From an uncultured Verrucomicrobiota bacterium (lineage in GTDB: Bacteria; Verrucomicrobiota; Verrucomicrobiia; Opitutales; Opitutaceae), in contig CAIRBK010000048.1 of the NCBI GenBank assembly GCA_903876795.1, positions 1-64,000 on the forward strand: a stretch of 64,000 nt of DNA, in the 5' to 3' direction. Under the pieces are notes generated by a model, which did no database searches, had not been told where the DNA came from, and saw nothing but the letters and a program-made list of their open reading frames with translations. The number at the start of each line of letters is the position of its first letter. Positions within the stretch are counted from its first letter, which is position 1. Positions 15,587 to 25,246 of the stretch are shown in pieces. The position numbers and the translations under genes are program-made.

Positions 15587-17590
15587 ATGTCGTTGACCCT
15601 CCCGTTTCCAGCTCCATCCGTCGGCCGAATCGTTGAAGGACGCATCGTCGCCCAGCCCTTGGTCGCCTCCCCGTCCCACCCTGCCGAGGCCGCGGTTTTC
15701 ACCGGCACCGACGCCTCCGCCGGACTGAGCATACGCCGTGAAATCACTCACTCCAGCTCCTGCCACGCCGTCACCTGGACTGCGACCACCGCGCAAACCC
15801 TGCCCGGCGTCGCCCTCCGGCAGACCATCGAACTCGACCTGCCGTGCTCCAGCTACGTGCTGGCTCCCGGCGTCCTCTACGCGGGCAACCGCTTCCTCTG
15901 TTCGCCCCAGCCCTACTGCCCGCACATCCCGGCGGAAGGCATCTCGCCCGAAGGCCCGATCCTCATCGCCGACGTGCCGCGCCTCACCGCCGACACCGGC
16001 TATACCGTGGAGCTGGCCGCCGACGCGCTCACCACTCCGTTCGTCGGTATTTACGACCCCACGACCGGGCGCGGTGCCCTTGTCCGCGTGCCGATCTACG
16101 GCGACTGGGGAGTCACTGGAGTAACTCTGCGCACATTGCCCGGCCGGCCGGTCGAAGTGATTATCACCTTCCCGGTGCAACGCCTGCGCCGCTACCGCTT
16201 CTGCGATTGGATCGCGTGCGACGAACCGGGCATGACGCTCCAGGCCGGAACCGAGTTCCGCGCAGCCTTTGAAATCATCGAAGTAACGGCTCCATCGATC
16301 CCGGCTTTTGTTGGCGAATTGTCCCGCCGGGCCTTTGCAGCACGCGATCAAGGCGGCAACCCGGTGCGGCTTAACCCGATGCCCGCCCTGCGCACCGCCG
16401 CCGATCTGGTGGAGGCCAAATACGACCGCCTCAACTGGGACGAGTCCAACGGCTTTTACTGCACCGCCCCCGTCGCGATGCGTAGTGCCAATCCCATCTA
16501 TCTGCTGCAATCCGGCTGGTCCGGCGGCGGCCCTATGGCCGTCGCCATGCTCCAGTCCGCAGACCCCACCCGCCGGGCGCGGGCCAGACGCATGCTCGAC
16601 TTCCTCTGCACCGGGCAGGCCGCGAGCGGCTTTTTCCACGGTGGTTTTGGCGCCGGCTTTGAACACGGCAACCCACGCTGGCTCAGTTTCGACCTGAAAC
16701 GTCCCGGCTGCCGCGCCTTCACCTTTGTCCGGCGCACCCTTGAATGCGGCCGCGACCTGCTCAAATCCATCGAGCTCGTCGAAGCCCGCGGCGAGACCGC
16801 CGGGCCGCAGTGGGCCGCAACCACCCTCCGCTTTCTTGATGCCATCGTGGCAACCACCGAGCGCCACGGCCACCTCGGCTACTCGATCAATCCCGACACC
16901 GGCGCGGTGTTGTGGGGACCATCCACCGCCTCGGCCTTCGCCTTGGAGGCGCTCGTGCGCGGCCACCGCCGTTTTGGCCGACCCGAATACCTCGCCACCG
17001 CCGTGCGTCTCGCGACCTTCTGCCGCCAGGATTCCCTCGCGCGAGGGCTCACTTACGGCGGCGTGGGCGACGCCCTCATGGCGGCCGACAGTGAGAGCGC
17101 CTACGCCTTGGTCGCCGGACTCGTCCACCTCCACCAGGTCACGCACGACCCCGAGCATCTGGCCTGGGCGGTGGAAGCCGCCGACATGTTCCAGACTTGG
17201 GTGCTGCTTTACGACACGCGTTTCCCGGCCAACTCGACCCTCGCTCGCGCCGGGGTGGATCCGCGCGGCGCGGTGCTGGCCAACGTGCAAAACCAACACG
17301 GCGCGCCCGGCATCTACCAGGCCTCGGGCGTCGAATTGCTCACGCTCAGCCGCCTGACCGGTGACGACCGCTACCGCCTGTTGTTGCGCGAGATTGTGGC
17401 CTGCCTGCCGAGCATGGTCGTGCGCGAAGAGACCCGCGAGGCCTGGGGGGGCTGGGAAGTGGGCGAAGTCACCGAACGCCTCATGACCATGGACGGCATC
17501 AGACCCTGCGGCGAAACCAGCCGCACCGACAGCTTCGGCCCCGTGACCATCATCAGCGCCAACGAACTCCCGCCCGACGCCTTCAACTAA
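15587..17590 (+). CDS. Six-hairpin-like protein of unknown function, probable glycosidase or lyase
   Basis: The 667-aa product follows the FAD oxidoreductase gene by 25 bp. The first 250 residues look like a beta-rich domain. The rest is mostly helical with aromatic, glycine-rich turns typical of (alpha/alpha)6 toroids: YDRLNWDESNGFYC, HGHLGYSINPDTGAVLW, TYGGVGDALMAADSESAYAL. No export signal is visible. I do not recognise the family and cannot name catalytic residues with confidence. The neighbourhood (LacI, oxidoreductase, GH36, GPH symporter) suggests cytosolic oligosaccharide processing. The ATG at 15587 is the first after the previous stop that starts plausible protein. Confidence 0.75.
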   Translation: MSLTLPFPAPSVGRIVEGRIVAQPLVASPSHPAEAAVFTGTDASAGLSIRREITHSSSCHAVTWTATTAQTLPGVALRQTIELDLPCSSYVLAPGVLYAGNRFLCSPQPYCPHIPAEGISPEGPILIADVPRLTADTGYTVELAADALTTPFVGIYDPTTGRGALVRVPIYGDWGVTGVTLRTLPGRPVEVIITFPVQRLRRYRFCDWIACDEPGMTLQAGTEFRAAFEIIEVTAPSIPAFVGELSRRAFAARDQGGNPVRLNPMPALRTAADLVEAKYDRLNWDESNGFYCTAPVAMRSANPIYLLQSGWSGGGPMAVAMLQSADPTRRARARRMLDFLCTGQAASGFFHGGFGAGFEHGNPRWLSFDLKRPGCRAFTFVRRTLECGRDLLKSIELVEARGETAGPQWAATTLRFLDAIVATTERHGHLGYSINPDTGAVLWGPSTASAFALEALVRGHRRFGRPEYLATAVRLATFCRQDSLARGLTYGGVGDALMAADSESAYALVAGLVHLHQVTHDPEHLAWAVEAADMFQTWVLLYDTRFPANSTLARAGVDPRGAVLANVQNQHGAPGIYQASGVELLTLSRLTGDDRYRLLLREIVACLPSMVVREETREAWGGWEVGEVTERLMTMDGIRPCGETSRTDSFGPVTIISANELPPDAFN

Positions 17591-18185
17591 AAGTGAACCC
17601 ACAAGCCAACCAAAGCAGGCGGAATGCCCCTGTGCCAAACACGGGTAATCGACTGATGATTTACACTATAATCACTGGCTGCGGCTTCTCGGCTACGAAC
17701 CCTTCTAAAACGAAGTAAACCTCGCCTACATCAAACTGAACACCTCAACGCCTTGCCCGCCTCGTGGCGCTTATCCTTGGTCAACCGGAGGAACGCCCGT
17801 TGCCTCTTTCATCAACGATGCGCCCGACCTGAACTGAAGTAGAGATGCGACCGCTTCCAGCTATGTCCGCGCAACTCACGCCTGACACCCTCCCGTGGCA
17901 AGCGACAAGCTGACGCTTCCCCGTTGAATGCCACGCTGCCGCCTCCTGCTGCCCGCCGCGCCTTGGTCCGCGTGCCTCGCCCGTGTCCCATCAGGCGACC
18001 CAACCGGCGAGGAGATGCTTGGGCCAGCGCGTGGTTATTGGTCTTTATGCTCAATTGGCTATGGACGCAGTGGCTCCCGCCAGTCGCGTTGCCTGTCCAA
18101 AACCCCGGCGAAACCTACCAATCCGAAATCACCGCCTACAACGCGGTAAGCGCCGCCACTGCGGCCCGCCTCACCGCCGGCACCG
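17591..18185 (+). other. Gap holding degraded coding sequence upstream of the LamG-like gene
   Basis: The first half (17591-17920) has no credible ORF. It has several stop-interrupted protein-like stretches, such as one frame reading NEVNLAYIKLNTSTPCP after a stop near 17710. From about 17924 to 18185 a different frame reads WLLVFMLNWLWTQWLPP and then NPGETYQSEITAYNAVSAAT. This looks like the natural N-terminal part, including a hydrophobic segment, of the following gene, which lies in another frame. A frameshift near 18180-18200 would join them. No terminator or promoter was identified. Confidence 0.5.
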
Positions 18186-19262
18186 GTGCCGCCGCTTCCC
18201 GCCGACCTCCCGGCCATCCGTATCGAAAACGCCCAGGTCACCGCCTCCTTCGTCAACATTTTCCACCACTGGAGCAAATACCAGTCCGTCGTCACCGAAT
18301 ACAATGCCGGCACCTGGCACCATCTGAGCAGCGACGATGGCTCGGCCCTGGAACCCAAGGCCACCACCTTCGCCCTCTACCGCAGCCGCACCCCCGTAAC
18401 CGGAGCCACCGCCGTCGCCGCGCCGCCCGTGCGCACCCTTAACCCGCAGCCAGCCCCGTTGCCCGCCGCCCTCGCCGCCCTCGACCCGGTGTTCTGGCTC
18501 TCAATCCGCAGCAGTCTGGAAGTTCAGGACGACGACCACGGCCAGCCCCGCCTCATCCGCTGGATCGACCAAGGCAAAAACGCCAACGACGCCCGCCAGC
18601 CCACTTACGGTTTCCGCCCGTCGGTGACCTTGGACGCCAACGGGCAGCCCACCGGCCTGAGTTTCGCCGGTCATGCCCTGCGCTGGGGCAATCACCCGCT
18701 GCTCAACGACAGCGACGCCGGTTACCCCGCCAAAACCATCACGGTTCGTTTTCGAGCCGGTGCTGACATCGACAGCCTGCAAACCCTGTATTACCAAGGT
18801 GGAATGTTTAATGGGCTCTGTTTCAGCGTGAAAGAAAACAGAGTTTGGTTGATCGGCGGCACGAACCTCACGGGAGGCTGGCAAGAAGGAAGCGGCGGCG
18901 GAGCCAAGCCTGAACGCCCGGACGCTTGGCAAGTGACTCTTTCCGCGCCGATCAAGGCCGACACCGACTACACCGTCACTGGCACCCTGAACGCGACCAC
19001 CGGCACCTTGTCCCTCCACCTCAACGGCCAGCTTGCCGAGGCCAAACCCAGTGCTGGCAGGCTCAACCGCCATTCGCTCCGCACCCCGTTCGCATCGGTC
19101 GTCGGTTTTGGGGCCGTCACCACCTCCCGCCCGATGCAGCCCAATCCCACCATCTACCCGACCCGCGGCTACAACTTCGTCGGCACCCTGATCGGCCTCG
19201 CCTCCTTCAACGCCGCTCTCGACGAAACCCAGCGTAAATCAGTGGAAGACGCCCTGCGGTGA
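18186..19262 (+). CDS. LamG/concanavalin-like protein, probably 5'-truncated by a frameshift
   Basis: The 358-aa ORF starts at GTG 18186 with no signal peptide. Residues 90-358 form a concanavalin-like sandwich: FWLSIRSSLEVQDDDHGQP, IRWIDQGKNANDA, DYTVTGTLNATTGTLSLHLN and FVGTLIGLASFNAALDETQ, as in LamG_3-type domains. The upstream sequence in another frame supplies a hydrophobic segment and sequence that reads naturally into it, so the annotated start may be only the start of the undamaged part. It overlaps the next gene by GTGA, so the two are translationally coupled. A role in carbohydrate binding is likely from the fold. No catalytic function is inferred. Confidence 0.65.
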   Translation: MPPLPADLPAIRIENAQVTASFVNIFHHWSKYQSVVTEYNAGTWHHLSSDDGSALEPKATTFALYRSRTPVTGATAVAAPPVRTLNPQPAPLPAALAALDPVFWLSIRSSLEVQDDDHGQPRLIRWIDQGKNANDARQPTYGFRPSVTLDANGQPTGLSFAGHALRWGNHPLLNDSDAGYPAKTITVRFRAGADIDSLQTLYYQGGMFNGLCFSVKENRVWLIGGTNLTGGWQEGSGGGAKPERPDAWQVTLSAPIKADTDYTVTGTLNATTGTLSLHLNGQLAEAKPSAGRLNRHSLRTPFASVVGFGAVTTSRPMQPNPTIYPTRGYNFVGTLIGLASFNAALDETQRKSVEDALR

Positions 19263-20635
19263 GCCGGAGTGTATTCATACTGCGGATAGTTTCCCTCGGA
19301 CTGATTGCGGCTTGGGCGGCGCTCGCCCCCGCCGCTCTTTCCGCTCGCCCCGAGCCCTTTACCGTCGTCGCCGCGCCGTCCGGCCTGACGGTGCAACCGC
19401 TCCGCGCCGGTCTGCCGCGTTGCCAGTCGCTGCCTTGGCCCAGTGCCATCGAAGCGCCGCCAGAACTCTCCGGAGCCACCGCCATTATCCTGCCGCGCGG
19501 CGACGCCTCGGCTCCGGGAGCCGGTCTGACCCTGCGCCTCACCCAACCCGCCTGGATCGGCCTCGCCGTGCATGATCGCGGCGCACCCGATTTGACCGGC
19601 TGGACCGATACCGGGCGTTTCCTCGCCTGGACCGACGGCAACGGCGACCTGCGCCTCGACCAGCTCGTCGGCCGTCTCGTGCCCGTCGGCGAACTCGTCA
19701 TCCCCGCGCACACCGGCAGCGTGGATAATCTTGGCCAACTCTACGGCCTGCCTCACCTTATCCTTATGCGTTCCACGCCGCCCAACCCGCCCGCTGCTCC
19801 CGAGAGCCGCTCAGCCCGCTTTGCGGAGTTTGTCAGCGGCCTCACGCTCGGCAACGCCCACCTGACCGTCACCGTCTCCGCCCGCCCCCACCTGCGCATC
19901 GCCGCGCTCCGCGATTCCGCCGGTCGCGATTGGCTGCGATTCTACGACGGCGACACCTTTTGGGGCATCCGCACCTGGCTCATGGAGCCCGACGGCCAAG
20001 GCCCGCTCGCCGCCGCCCTCGCCACCCTGCCCGCCACCCTCACCCAGACCGGCCCGCACACGCTCACCGCCGAAACCGCCCCCGACCCCGCCACCGGCCT
20101 GTCGCTGGACTGGACCGTCGAGCTCGCCCCCGACCGCCCGGAGCTACGCCTCCGCCACACCGTGCGCAACCACGGTCCGGCCGCCCGCACCCTCGCCCTT
20201 TGGTCCATCGTGGTGGTCGATCCCGCCACCGGTGGCGAAACCGCCGCCGCCGCCGAGCCTGCCCCGCTCGCCGCCTGCCTGATGGCCCCCGCCAGCCTGT
20301 CCCCGGAGGCCGCCCGCAGCGTCCACCTGCGCCCCGGCGAAATCGCGCTTGAAATCCCCTCCGCGTCGCCCGACGCCATCAAGGTCGGCACCCGCCACCC
20401 CGACGGCTGGGTCGAGCACCGCCGCGCCGACGGCGTGCTCCGCTCCTGGGTCGCCTTCCCCGAAGGCGGCACCATCCCCGAAGGCGGCCGCAACCTCACC
20501 CTCTACCGCTCCCCCCGCTTCGCCGAGATCGAAAACGTCGGCGCACTGCAAAATCTCGCCCCCGGCGATACGACCAGTCTCGATCAAACCCTCACTTTGA
20601 CCACGCTCTCCTTTTCCACATCTCCGACTCCCTGA
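19259..20635 (+). CDS. Exported galactose-mutarotase-like (DUF4380-type) protein
   Basis: The 458-aa product begins with GTG inside the preceding stop (GTGA overlap). It has a signal peptide (VFILRIVSLGLIAAWAALAP, cleavage near LSA). The C-terminal 280 residues show the beta-rich pattern of galactose-mutarotase-like DUF4380 proteins: RPHLRIAALRDSAGRDWLRF, ELRLRHTVRNHGPAARTLAL and the closing ENVGALQNLAPGDTTSLDQT. Such proteins often sit beside glycoside hydrolases and probably bind sugar. No enzymatic residues were identified. The gene is 9 bp upstream of the GH36 gene, indicating one operon. Confidence 0.65.
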   Translation: MSRSVFILRIVSLGLIAAWAALAPAALSARPEPFTVVAAPSGLTVQPLRAGLPRCQSLPWPSAIEAPPELSGATAIILPRGDASAPGAGLTLRLTQPAWIGLAVHDRGAPDLTGWTDTGRFLAWTDGNGDLRLDQLVGRLVPVGELVIPAHTGSVDNLGQLYGLPHLILMRSTPPNPPAAPESRSARFAEFVSGLTLGNAHLTVTVSARPHLRIAALRDSAGRDWLRFYDGDTFWGIRTWLMEPDGQGPLAAALATLPATLTQTGPHTLTAETAPDPATGLSLDWTVELAPDRPELRLRHTVRNHGPAARTLALWSIVVVDPATGGETAAAAEPAPLAACLMAPASLSPEAARSVHLRPGEIALEIPSASPDAIKVGTRHPDGWVEHRRADGVLRSWVAFPEGGTIPEGGRNLTLYRSPRFAEIENVGALQNLAPGDTTSLDQTLTLTTLSFSTSPTP

Positions 20636-20644
20636 GTTTTCCCC

Positions 20645-22825
20645 ATGTCCACCGCACCGATCCCTCCCCGCGATTTCCTCCTCGGCGACACCCTCGCCCG
20701 CTATGCCACCGATTCCGCCGGTCGCGCCCAGCTCCAACTCCTGCCCGCCGCCCTCGCCGGTCGCGCCGCCACCCGTCGCCAACACCTCGATACCCCCGAG
20801 GCCCGTGCCCTGCCCGCCAAGTGGCAACCCATCGGAGCCCGCTCCTGGGATTCCCTCGTGCAGATTAAAATCCGCGGCGAAGGCGAGCTCAGGGGCCGCG
20901 CCCAGGGCCGCACTTTGCGCAACACCCCCTCCACCCAAGACCTTAAACTGGCCGACCTCGCCGTCTCCACCACGGACGACGTCACCACCGTGCTCGCCAC
21001 CCTGCGCGGGGCGGCCGGCTGGACGGTCGAACACCGCCTTTCCTGGCGCACCGGCGACCGCGCCCTCACCTCGACGACCCGGCTCAGTAACACCACCGCC
21101 GCGCCGATCACCGTCGAACACCTCTCATCGTTTTCCCTCAACGGCCTTAGCCCCTTCGCTTCCGACCTCGGCACCGGTCGCCTACACCTGCACCGTTTCC
21201 GCTCCGCCTGGGCGGCCGAGGGCCGCCACGAACGACTCGCCGCCGAGGCGCTCCACCTCGAACCCGCCTGGGCGCCGTTCGCCGCGCGCAGCGAGCGCTA
21301 CGGCCAGATCGGCTCCACGCCGGTCAACGGCTTCTTCCCCTGGGGCGCGGTTGAGGACGCCGTCGCCGGAGTGTTCTGGGGTGCGCAACTCTGCCTGCCC
21401 GGCTCGTGGCAACTCGAGTTCTACCGCCAGGGCGACGAGTTGAACTTCTCGGGCGGTCTCGCCGACCGCGACTTCGGCTTGTGGTGGAAAACCCTCGCCC
21501 CCGGCGAAGCCTTCGAGACCCCGCCCGCCTGGCTGGCCGTCGTGGCCGGCACGCTCGACGACCTCTGCGACCGCCTGACCGCCCAACAGACCCGTGCCCT
21601 CGCCAGCCAACCCGCCTCCGAGCGCGACCTGCCCATCCTGTTCAACGAATTCTGCACCTCTTGGGGCAGCCCGACCCACGATGCCATGCTCGCCGCCGCC
21701 GACCGCCTCGCCGGCACGCCGGTAAAAATCTGCGTGGTGGACGACGGCTGGGCCGAGCGCCCGCCCGAGGCCGTCATGCAGAGCAACGGTGACTGGATCG
21801 TGGACCGGCAAAAATTCCCCGGCGGCCTGCGCCCGACCTTCAACGCCCTGCGCGCCCGCAACCTCGCCCCCGGCGTGTGGTTTGAATTCGAGGTCTGCAA
21901 TCCCGGTTCCGCCGCCTGGGACTGCACCCACCATCAACTGCACCGCGATGGCGTCGTCCTGCGCGTCGGCGGACGACGTTTCTGGGATTTCCGCGCCCAG
22001 GCCACCCACGATTTCCTCGCCGAAAAAGTCATCGCCCTGCTGCGCGACAGCGGCGCGGCCTACCTCAAAGTGGACTACAACGAGAACCTCGGCGTCGGCT
22101 GCGACGGAACCGAATCCCCCGGCGAAGGCCTGCGCCAGCACCTTCAAGGCGTGCAGCGTTTTTTCCGCCGCCTGCGCGAAGAGTTGCCCGACCTGCTGAT
22201 CGAAAACTGCTCGTCCGGCGGACACCGTCTCGAACCCTCCATGCTCGGACTCTGCGCGATGGGTTCGTTTTCCGACGCCCACGAATCGCCCGAGATTCCC
22301 ATCATCGCCGCCAACCTCCAACGCCTCATCCTGCCCCGCCAGTCGCAGGTTTGGGCGGTGCTCCGCGCCGCCGACACGCCCGCTCGTCTGGCCTACTCGC
22401 TCGCGGCCACCTTCCTCGGCCGGTGCTGCCTCTCCGGCGAAATTCACGCACTCTCCCCCGAGCAATGGACACTGGTCCGCGCCGCGCTGGACTTTTACAC
22501 CCGCGCCGTGCCGCTGATCCGCGACGGCTCGACCCGCGTTTACCAGGAAAACCTCGGCCCGAGCTGGCGCGAACCCAGTGGTTGGCAGGCGGTGGTGCGC
22601 ACCGCCCGCGACGGCTCGGCGGCGCTGGTCGTCGTGCACACTTTCGCCTGCACCTCTAACGCAACCCTCCACGACGTGCGCATTCCGATAGCGATTGACG
22701 GAAACTGGTGCGTCAGCGCAAGTTTTGCCGCTGTTACCCAGACGACAGTCGGTGAATCATCCTCGGTTCTCCGCTTCGCCGCCGCCCCCTTCACCGGGAC
22801 GGCTTTTCTGGTTTCACGCTCATAA
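20645..22825 (+). CDS. GH36-type alpha-galactosidase
   Basis: The 726-aa protein has an N-terminal beta-supersandwich (about 1-320) and a TIM barrel with the hallmarks of GH36: VVDDGWAERP (substrate-binding region), FPGGLRPTFNALRARNLAPG, and YLKVDYNE with the predicted nucleophile Asp477. IENCSSGGHRLEP and MGSFSDAHESPE follow, the latter with the predicted acid/base Asp544. GH36 enzymes remove terminal alpha-linked galactose. There is no signal peptide, so it probably acts on imported oligosaccharides, in keeping with the GPH symporter gene 5 bp downstream. A decayed copy of part of this gene lies near 60238-60454. Confidence 0.9.
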   Translation: MSTAPIPPRDFLLGDTLARYATDSAGRAQLQLLPAALAGRAATRRQHLDTPEARALPAKWQPIGARSWDSLVQIKIRGEGELRGRAQGRTLRNTPSTQDLKLADLAVSTTDDVTTVLATLRGAAGWTVEHRLSWRTGDRALTSTTRLSNTTAAPITVEHLSSFSLNGLSPFASDLGTGRLHLHRFRSAWAAEGRHERLAAEALHLEPAWAPFAARSERYGQIGSTPVNGFFPWGAVEDAVAGVFWGAQLCLPGSWQLEFYRQGDELNFSGGLADRDFGLWWKTLAPGEAFETPPAWLAVVAGTLDDLCDRLTAQQTRALASQPASERDLPILFNEFCTSWGSPTHDAMLAAADRLAGTPVKICVVDDGWAERPPEAVMQSNGDWIVDRQKFPGGLRPTFNALRARNLAPGVWFEFEVCNPGSAAWDCTHHQLHRDGVVLRVGGRRFWDFRAQATHDFLAEKVIALLRDSGAAYLKVDYNENLGVGCDGTESPGEGLRQHLQGVQRFFRRLREELPDLLIENCSSGGHRLEPSMLGLCAMGSFSDAHESPEIPIIAANLQRLILPRQSQVWAVLRAADTPARLAYSLAATFLGRCCLSGEIHALSPEQWTLVRAALDFYTRAVPLIRDGSTRVYQENLGPSWREPSGWQAVVRTARDGSAALVVVHTFACTSNATLHDVRIPIAIDGNWCVSASFAAVTQTTVGESSSVLRFAAAPFTGTAFLVSRS

Positions 22826-22830
22826 ACCCC

Positions 22831-24318
22831 ATGTCCACCTCGCCCCCTACCCCACTCTCCGATCAACCGGCAGGCAAGCCGTCGAAATCCAGTCCGCGCG
22901 GACGTGCCGCGATCCCTCCTGACGAAAAAGTCCCCCTCAAAGAAAAACTGGCCTACGGCTTTGGCGGTCTCTCCGGCGGCATCGACTCTGCCTCCGAAAA
23001 ATACGTTCTCAACCCGATCTTCGTGATCACCTGCGGCATCTCACCGGCGATCATGAGTTATTGCGCGGTCTTCTACTCCTTCTGGAGCGGATTCTGCGAG
23101 ATGATCGTGGGGGCCTATTCCGACAAGACCCGCACCCGCTGGGGTCGGCGCAAGCCTTACATGGTGGTCGGAGCGATCCTCATGGCGATCTGGATGCCCG
23201 CCCTCTTTATGTTCAACAAGGGCTGGAGCCTCCCCTGGATCATCGCCTGGATGGTCGGGGCGCACGTCGTGGCTTTGATTTTTAACGCCATTTGGAATAT
23301 CCCTTACCAGTGCCTGTTACTCGAATGCACACCTAACAGCAACGAACGCACGAACGTCGCTGCCTGGCGCGCCTACACCGGCACCATGGCCGGTCTGGGC
23401 ATGTCCTGGCTCTGGTGGCTGATCCAGCGTCCCATCTTCAACGACGCCGCCGGCAACACCGACATCATCCACGGCGCGGTCTGGGTCTTCTCCGGTTTGG
23501 GCGTGCTGGTATTGATCTTCGGCTTGATGCCGCTGCTCGTCAAAGAGCGCACTACGGTCAGCGCCGAAAAGAAACCCGCCACCAACCTCACCCTGCGCGA
23601 AAATCTCCGCTACACCTTCACGAGCCGGCCCTTCGTGATCCTGATCTTGTTCACGTTTTTGATGACCCTCGCCGGAGCGGTTAAAGCCGGTCTCGAATTT
23701 TTCACCCGCTTTAACTACGTCTATCGCGGCGACCAGCAGCTCGCAGCCACCATATCCGGAGTAGGTGGCACCATCTCCACCTTTGTGTCGCTTACGGGCA
23801 TCCCCCTTTTTCAATGGATAGCCAATCGGTGGAGCAAAATTTTGGCCGTCAAACTCATCATGGGCATCGGCTTCTTCGCTTCGATCAGCACGCTGTTTTT
23901 TTTCACGCCTTCCAATCCCTACCTTAGCCTGATTCCCGGTCTGCTATTTGCCCCGGCGGCCACCGCGATCTGGGTGCTGATTCCCTCGATGACCGGCGAC
24001 TGCGTGGACGAAGATCAGCTGCGCACTGATCGCCGCCGCGAAGGCTCCTTCCAGTCCACCTTCTCCTGGGTGCTGCGCCTCTCGACCGCCATTGCGACGC
24101 TCATCTCCGGCCCCATCGTAGTGCTGCTCGGATACAACGCCGCCCTCAAGGGCCAGCTCCAGCCCGAGTCCGTCATTTTCAACATGCGCATCGTGCTGGC
24201 CATCGTGCCCGCCGCCATCATGGGCCTGGCGATCTGGATGATTCACAAATACCCGCTTAACCCCAAGCGCATCGGCGAAATCCACGACGAACTGAAAGCC
24301 CGCCGGGCGGCCGGCTGA
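22831..24318 (+). CDS. GPH-family sugar:cation symporter
   Basis: The 495-aa membrane protein has about 12 hydrophobic segments. It shows the glycoside-pentoside-hexuronide symporter motifs KEKLAYGFGGLSGGID near the start, GAYSDKTRTRWGRRKPYMVV in loop 2-3 and LIPSMTGDCVDEDQLRT in the second half. Its closest relative in the window is the transporter at 41114, which shares all three. Members such as MelB couple sugar uptake to Na+ or H+. It follows the GH36 gene by 5 bp and most likely imports alpha-galactosides or the oligosaccharides that contain them. The 40-residue N-terminal extension is polar and proline-rich. Confidence 0.92.
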   Translation: MSTSPPTPLSDQPAGKPSKSSPRGRAAIPPDEKVPLKEKLAYGFGGLSGGIDSASEKYVLNPIFVITCGISPAIMSYCAVFYSFWSGFCEMIVGAYSDKTRTRWGRRKPYMVVGAILMAIWMPALFMFNKGWSLPWIIAWMVGAHVVALIFNAIWNIPYQCLLLECTPNSNERTNVAAWRAYTGTMAGLGMSWLWWLIQRPIFNDAAGNTDIIHGAVWVFSGLGVLVLIFGLMPLLVKERTTVSAEKKPATNLTLRENLRYTFTSRPFVILILFTFLMTLAGAVKAGLEFFTRFNYVYRGDQQLAATISGVGGTISTFVSLTGIPLFQWIANRWSKILAVKLIMGIGFFASISTLFFFTPSNPYLSLIPGLLFAPAATAIWVLIPSMTGDCVDEDQLRTDRRREGSFQSTFSWVLRLSTAIATLISGPIVVLLGYNAALKGQLQPESVIFNMRIVLAIVPAAIMGLAIWMIHKYPLNPKRIGEIHDELKARRAAG

Positions 24319-24394
24319 ACCTGTCCACGATACCGTGGCTCGGAGCGGCTCGTGGAGTTAACTTGAAAAATTGGCCTGGCGCAGCCCCGACGCT

Positions 24395-25246
24395 TCACCC
24401 GCCTTTCCGCCACCGTGCCGGGGTTTTGCCGTAACGTTGGCCGAAGGCCCGCACAAATGACTCCGGCCGCACGAAACCGCAGCGTCGGGCGATCGCTTTG
24501 ATCGGTTCGTGGGTCCCCCGTAGCCAGTTGGCCGCCAACTCCAGCCTCAGCCGCAACAAATAATCGTAGGGACTCCGCCCGAACTGCCGCAAAAAATCCC
24601 GTCGAAAACCCGTATAACTCAACCCCAGATCAGCCGCCGCCTGGGGCATCGACCACGGCTGCTCGGGCTGCTGGCGCCAGCGTTGGATGAGCCGTTCTAA
24701 CGAACTGTCCACCGCGGAGGCCTGCGTAGATCGCGCGCACAGCCACTGCTCCAGCCTGAGTTTATTCGCATCCAAAACCGCGCGGTTGTGCGTCTCCAGG
24801 GCCTGCGCCGTAACCTGGAAAATCTCCAAGGCTTCCCCCGCCGCCGTCGCCGTGAGCGGCTGATAACCAGCGTTCGTCCGCCACCAGCCCGCACGCTCCC
24901 ACTCCTCGCGGCGGGGACCATGGAGATTCCAGTAAAGCTCCTCCCACGTTTCGCCCTCGCCCGGCCCGTAGTCGCAGCGCAGATCAGGCGAGATCAGAAA
25001 CCAACCGGGGGTCTGGACCGGCTCCGCCTTTCGTTCACCCGTCCGCCGAAAGCTTCCCGAGCCCGCCAGCACCACGACGAGGGCATGACTGGTCGCCACT
25101 CGCTCGACTCGATCCCGCTTCGCCGGAAGCCAACCCAAGGTGCGAAACGTGAGCGAATCCAAGCCCGAATCCCCATTGATTTCCGCCCAAAACCACCCCT
25201 CTCCAGGCTTGGACATTTTGAACAGTTTTTTTGGCAGAATAGACAT
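24395..25246 (-). CDS. AraC-family transcriptional regulator (first of three)
   Basis: The 283-aa protein has an N-terminal cupin-like sensing region (about 30-130: PGWFLISPDLRCDYGPGEGE) and a C-terminal double helix-turn-helix (about 185-280: MPQAAADLGLSYTGFRRDFL, then AIARRCGFVRPESFVRAFGQ and YGKTPARWR). It is divergent from the GH29 gene at 25363, so it probably activates that transcription unit. A perfect TATAAT (minus strand, 25249-25254) ends only 2 bp before the first ATG. Transcription from it would favour initiation at the later Met at 25216 (codon 11). It is clearly different from the other two AraC proteins here, which resemble each other. Confidence 0.88.
   Translation of the reverse strand: MSILPKKLFKMSKPGEGWFWAEINGDSGLDSLTFRTLGWLPAKRDRVERVATSHALVVVLAGSGSFRRTGERKAEPVQTPGWFLISPDLRCDYGPGEGETWEELYWNLHGPRREEWERAGWWRTNAGYQPLTATAAGEALEIFQVTAQALETHNRAVLDANKLRLEQWLCARSTQASAVDSSLERLIQRWRQQPEQPWSMPQAAADLGLSYTGFRRDFLRQFGRSPYDYLLRLRLELAANWLRGTHEPIKAIARRCGFVRPESFVRAFGQRYGKTPARWRKGG

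Noticed and set aside
13768-15747. Minus-strand ORF of 659 codons opposite the FAD oxidoreductase
   Set aside because: It has no recognisable motif and the plus-strand frame has a full FAD-binding pattern; it is a codon-bias shadow.
24325-24338. CCACG-ATAC-CGTGG hairpin between the GPH and AraC genes as a terminator
   Set aside because: The stem is only 5 bp and has no T-run on either strand.
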